Shown piece after piece: positions 61,584 through 64,000 of a stretch of DNA of 64,000 nt. The position numbers and the translations under genes were made by a program. Location: contig JANQEU010000071.1 of the NCBI GenBank assembly GCA_028278225.1, positions 90,405 through 154,404 of the forward strand. Reading direction: 5' to 3'. The notes beneath the pieces are model-generated. The model saw only the letters and a list, made by a program, of their open reading frames with translations, was not told the DNA's origin and did no database searches. The DNA is from Cyclobacteriaceae bacterium. Its GTDB lineage: Bacteria; Bacteroidota; Bacteroidia; Cytophagales; Cyclobacteriaceae. The number at the start of each line of letters is the position of its first letter. The stretch's first letter is position 1.

Positions 61584-62273
61584 ATGGAAGGAGATGATAT
61601 CAAAAGAATTTCGAGACTGACTGCCATACTAACACAGTTACAGACCAAACGAAGGCTGACAGCAGCAAAACTTGCTGAGAAATTTGGTGTCAGCACTCGA
61701 ACGATTTACCGGGACATCAAAACTTTGGAAAAGGCAGGCGTCCCAATTTTGACTGAAGAAGGAAAGGGATATAATTTAATGGAAGGATATAGAATTCCAC
61801 CCATAATGTTTACCGAAAAACAGGCCAACGCTTTGATTCTTGCAGAACAGCTAGTATTACAAAGCAAAGACGCTTCCTTTGTTCAAGATTATGCAGAAGC
61901 CATCGATAAAATCAAGTCAATTCTCAGATATAACATTCAAGATAAAGCCAATACATTGGCTAACAGAACTCAATATAACGAAGCTCTAAATCAAGAGAGA
62001 AATAGTAGCAATTTGTCAGATTTGCAAAATGCACTTACAAACTACAACCTAGTCAAAATACAGTATGTCAATAAAGAGGGCACGTCTTCTGATAGAGTGA
62101 TAGAGCCATTTGCCATATTGAGTGCGGAGAATTGGTACTTGATTGCTTGGTGCCGATTGCGCGGGGGATTTCGTTTCTTTCGACCGGACAGGATACACAA
62201 AATGGAAGTTCTATCAGAGAATTTTGAACCTCACAATATGACTTTACAAGAATATTTTGACAAATATCAATAG
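61584..62273 (+). CDS. WYL-domain (YafY-type) transcriptional regulator
   Basis: 229 residues. N-terminal HTH: ISRLTAILTQLQTKRRLTAAKLAEKFGVSTRTIYRDIKTLEKAGVPI, a typical HTH_11. The WYL domain covers about 135-210 (VKIQYVNKEGTSSDRVIEPFAILSAENWYLIAWCRLRGGFRFFRPDRI). It probably senses a small ligand or nucleic acid and controls neighbouring genes; a TGACA-N6-TGTCA palindrome lies in the gap to the hydrolase gene. Its DNA is more A-rich than the genes left of 61 kb. Confidence 0.93.
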   Translation: MEGDDIKRISRLTAILTQLQTKRRLTAAKLAEKFGVSTRTIYRDIKTLEKAGVPILTEEGKGYNLMEGYRIPPIMFTEKQANALILAEQLVLQSKDASFVQDYAEAIDKIKSILRYNIQDKANTLANRTQYNEALNQERNSSNLSDLQNALTNYNLVKIQYVNKEGTSSDRVIEPFAILSAENWYLIAWCRLRGGFRFFRPDRIHKMEVLSENFEPHNMTLQEYFDKYQ

Positions 62274-62287
62274 TTCTTTCTGACCCT

Positions 62288-62303
62288 TGACATGAGGTTG
62301 TCA
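62288..62303 (+). promoter_or_regulatory. Palindrome TGACA-N6-TGTCA
   Basis: Inverted repeat between the WYL regulator and the hydrolase gene, 45 bases before the latter's ATG (62348). Likely operator, probably of the adjacent WYL regulator. Confidence 0.5.
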
Positions 62304-62347
62304 CAGGCCGGTAATAGGTTTGTCTCAAATCTTTTAAAAACTTAATA

Positions 62348-63310
62348 ATGACAAACGTTATGAGCTTGATTTTTGAAGAAATGGGGTTTCCACAACCTGC
62401 TTTGATTTCAATCAATGGTGTGGAACTCGAAGTTTTTGAAGCAGGTCGACAAAACACAGGAAAACCAATTGTTCTCTGCCATGGCTGGCCAGAACATGCC
62501 TTTACATGGCGTCATCAAGTGCCTGCACTTGTCGAAACAGGCTACCATGTCATAGTTCCAAACCAAAGAGGTTATGGCAACTCATCCCGTCCGACAGAAG
62601 TAACAGACTATGACATTGAACATTTGTCGGGTGACCTTATCGCACTGCTCGATCACTACGGATACGAAGATGCCACCTTTGTCGGTCATGACTGGGGTGC
62701 AATGGTCGTTTGGGGTTTGACCTTATTGCATCCAAACCGTGTAAATGGAGTTATTGCCTTAGCCTTACCTTACCAAGTGCGCGGAGAAAGGCCCTGGATC
62801 GAGTGGATGGAAGAACTATTTGGGGGCGATTACTATTTTGTCCACTTTAATCGACAGCCGGGTGTTGCAGACGCTGTATTGGATAAAAATACATCCCAGT
62901 TCCTTCGCAATATGTTCCGCAAGAATGTCCCCCAAAGAGCCCCAGAGCCTGGTATGGCCATGATCAATCTCGCCAAAGGAGAAGAACCACTCGGTGAGCC
63001 TGTAATGAGCGATGAAGAATTGGCTGTTTTCATCTCCGCTTTCGAAACAACAGGGTTTACAGGAAGTATCAATTGGTATAGGAATCTTGACCGCAACTGG
63101 CATTTGTTGGCGAATGCTGACCCCATCATAAAACAACCTACACTCATGATCTATGGCAACAATGATGTGATCGCGAAGTTTGAAGGACTATCAGCATTTG
63201 TACCCAATGTTAAGGAAGTAAGTCTCGATTGCGGACATTGGATTCAGCAAGAGAAACCAGAAGAAACAAACCAAGCAATCTTGAAATGGTTAGAACAACA
63301 AAATGGATAA
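62348..63310 (+). CDS. Alpha/beta hydrolase, epoxide-hydrolase-like
   Basis: 320 residues. The oxyanion motif HGWPE is at about 45-49, the nucleophile motif GHDWGA puts Asp at 115, and the catalytic His is in DCGHWIQQEKPEE near 299. An Asp nucleophile in GHDWG is the epoxide hydrolase / haloalkane dehalogenase type; HGWPE favours epoxide hydrolase. Substrate not predictable. It overlaps the YdeI-like gene by 8 bases and follows the WYL regulator, so these form one regulated unit. Confidence 0.93.
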   Translation: MTNVMSLIFEEMGFPQPALISINGVELEVFEAGRQNTGKPIVLCHGWPEHAFTWRHQVPALVETGYHVIVPNQRGYGNSSRPTEVTDYDIEHLSGDLIALLDHYGYEDATFVGHDWGAMVVWGLTLLHPNRVNGVIALALPYQVRGERPWIEWMEELFGGDYYFVHFNRQPGVADAVLDKNTSQFLRNMFRKNVPQRAPEPGMAMINLAKGEEPLGEPVMSDEELAVFISAFETTGFTGSINWYRNLDRNWHLLANADPIIKQPTLMIYGNNDVIAKFEGLSAFVPNVKEVSLDCGHWIQQEKPEETNQAILKWLEQQNG

Positions 63311-63884
63311 GAAGGAAATAGAAACATTTTATCCTAAAAACCAAACAGATTGGCGAACATGGCTGAAGAAAAATCATCAGACAAAACAGTCTGTTTGGTT
63401 GGTTTATTTTAAGTCTTCTACTAAAATTCCATCCATCAGTTGGAGTGATGCTGTCGATGAAGCACTTTGCTTTGGGTGGATAGATAGCACGAAAAAGACT
63501 ATTGATGAAGAGAGATATATGCAATATTTCACCAGAAGGAAACCAGGAAGTTCTTGGTCAAAAGTGAATAAGGAAAAAGTAGCAAAACTCATTCAAAACG
63601 ATCGAATGATGAAAGCAGGTTTTGACAGTATAAAATTGGCCAAGCAAAATGGCTCTTGGACGGTTTCAGATGAAGTCGAATCACTTGTGGTTCCCAAAGA
63701 CCTGGAAGATGAACTAGCAAAAAACAAAGTATCGAAAGATTTTTTCAATAGTCTAAACAAGTCCTCCAAAAAGATATTGTTGCATTGGGTCGTATCAGCA
63801 AAAAGACCGGAGACAAGACAAAAGAGAATACTAGAAATCGCAGAAGCCGCCAGTAAAAACTTGAAACCAAAGCAATTTAGATGA
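63303..63884 (+). CDS. YdeI/OmpD-associated family protein
   Basis: 193 residues. FYPKNQTDWRTWLKKNHQTKQSVWLVYFKSSTKIPSISWSDAVDEALCFGWIDSTKKTIDEERYMQYFTRRKPGSSWSKVNKEKV is the YdeI/OmpD-associated core, with the SWSDAVDEALCFGWIDS block diagnostic; the C-terminal helical part (PKDLEDELAKNKVSKDFFNSLNKSSKKILLHWVVSAKRPETRQKRILEI) is the usual tail. The family has been linked to resistance to cationic peptides or polymyxin in enterobacteria, but the mechanism is unclear. Overlaps the hydrolase gene by 8 bases. Confidence 0.93.
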   Translation: MDKKEIETFYPKNQTDWRTWLKKNHQTKQSVWLVYFKSSTKIPSISWSDAVDEALCFGWIDSTKKTIDEERYMQYFTRRKPGSSWSKVNKEKVAKLIQNDRMMKAGFDSIKLAKQNGSWTVSDEVESLVVPKDLEDELAKNKVSKDFFNSLNKSSKKILLHWVVSAKRPETRQKRILEIAEAASKNLKPKQFR

Positions 63885-63887
63885 AAA

Positions 63888-63904
63888 ACGGCTTACAACA
63901 GACG
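63888..63904 (+). repeat. Right boundary motif of the three-gene block
   Basis: ACGGCTTACAACAGACG, the inverted counterpart of 61542-61558, just after the YdeI-like stop. Followed by short self-complementary stretches (CAACAGACGTTG; TTGCGCAA). The rest to 64000 holds no gene. Confidence 0.45.
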
Positions 63905-64000
63905 TTGATGTTGCGCAACCCTGCCCCACTGAATAGAGTACTGAACTAGAACACAACCATAAGGTTATAAGGGAAAATAATCTATTCTACCATTTTTTGG

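Noticed and set aside
61542..63904. True integron attC sites
   Set aside because: The motif lacks the exact GTTRRRY core and paired R/L boxes were not found; kept only as an inverted boundary motif.

Overview
The window reads as chromosomal DNA of a Bacteroidota bacterium, most likely from the Cytophagia side. Supporting signs are the fused LpxC/FabZ enzyme, a DUF5103-type secretion plug lipoprotein, a PUR-alpha-like DUF3276 protein, four large FtsX/MacB-type permeases without ATPases, many secreted proteins ending in outer-membrane beta barrels, an ECF sigma factor paired with a membrane-anchored barrel protein, TAnnTTTG-type -7 promoter elements and almost no Shine-Dalgarno sequences. No rRNA, tRNA or CRISPR array was seen.

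Layout. 1-5 kb: lipid A operon (HD hydrolase, lpxD, lpxC-fabZ, lpxA, ABC ATPase). 5-9.3 kb: lipoprotein, unknown protein, acylphosphatase, deoC, hpd and a TPR-like protein, ending in a 210-bp imperfect hairpin element. 9.6-12.5 kb: a polyamine operon (carboxynorspermidine synthase, DinB-like protein, nspC). 12.5-18.4 kb: DUF5916 barrel protein, ECF sigma/anti-sigma-like pair, secretion plug lipoprotein. 18.4-28.4 kb: housekeeping genes (ychF, DUF3276, DUF58, ferredoxin, LuxC-like reductase, acnA, M16 protease). 28.4-29.2 kb: an overlooked 55-residue membrane protein and a decayed propeller gene. 29.2-36.7 kb: FtsX-like permease, dnaE with a fused exonuclease, trxA. 36.9-40.4 kb: a tandem repeat, amidase, LytTR regulator, membrane protein and a candidate structured RNA. 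40.4-57.5 kb: three more permeases (two coupled to PadR repressors with palindromic operators), a DM13/Ig lipoprotein plus barrel protein, AEC transporter, PD40 and BNR propeller proteins, and a nucleotidyltransferase. 57.7-61.3 kb: M1 peptidase, mogA, SecD-head-like protein, EF-hand protein. 61.3-64 kb: a decayed tyrosine recombinase followed by a three-gene block (WYL regulator, epoxide-hydrolase-like enzyme, YdeI-like protein) bounded by an inverted motif.

The less ordinary parts are the candidate ncRNA at about 40.03-40.30 kb, the recombinase-plus-cassette block at the right end, the PadR/FtsX modules with their operators, and the hairpin element at 9.3 kb. I did not find a clear new defence or biosynthetic system; most of the window is ordinary core genome.
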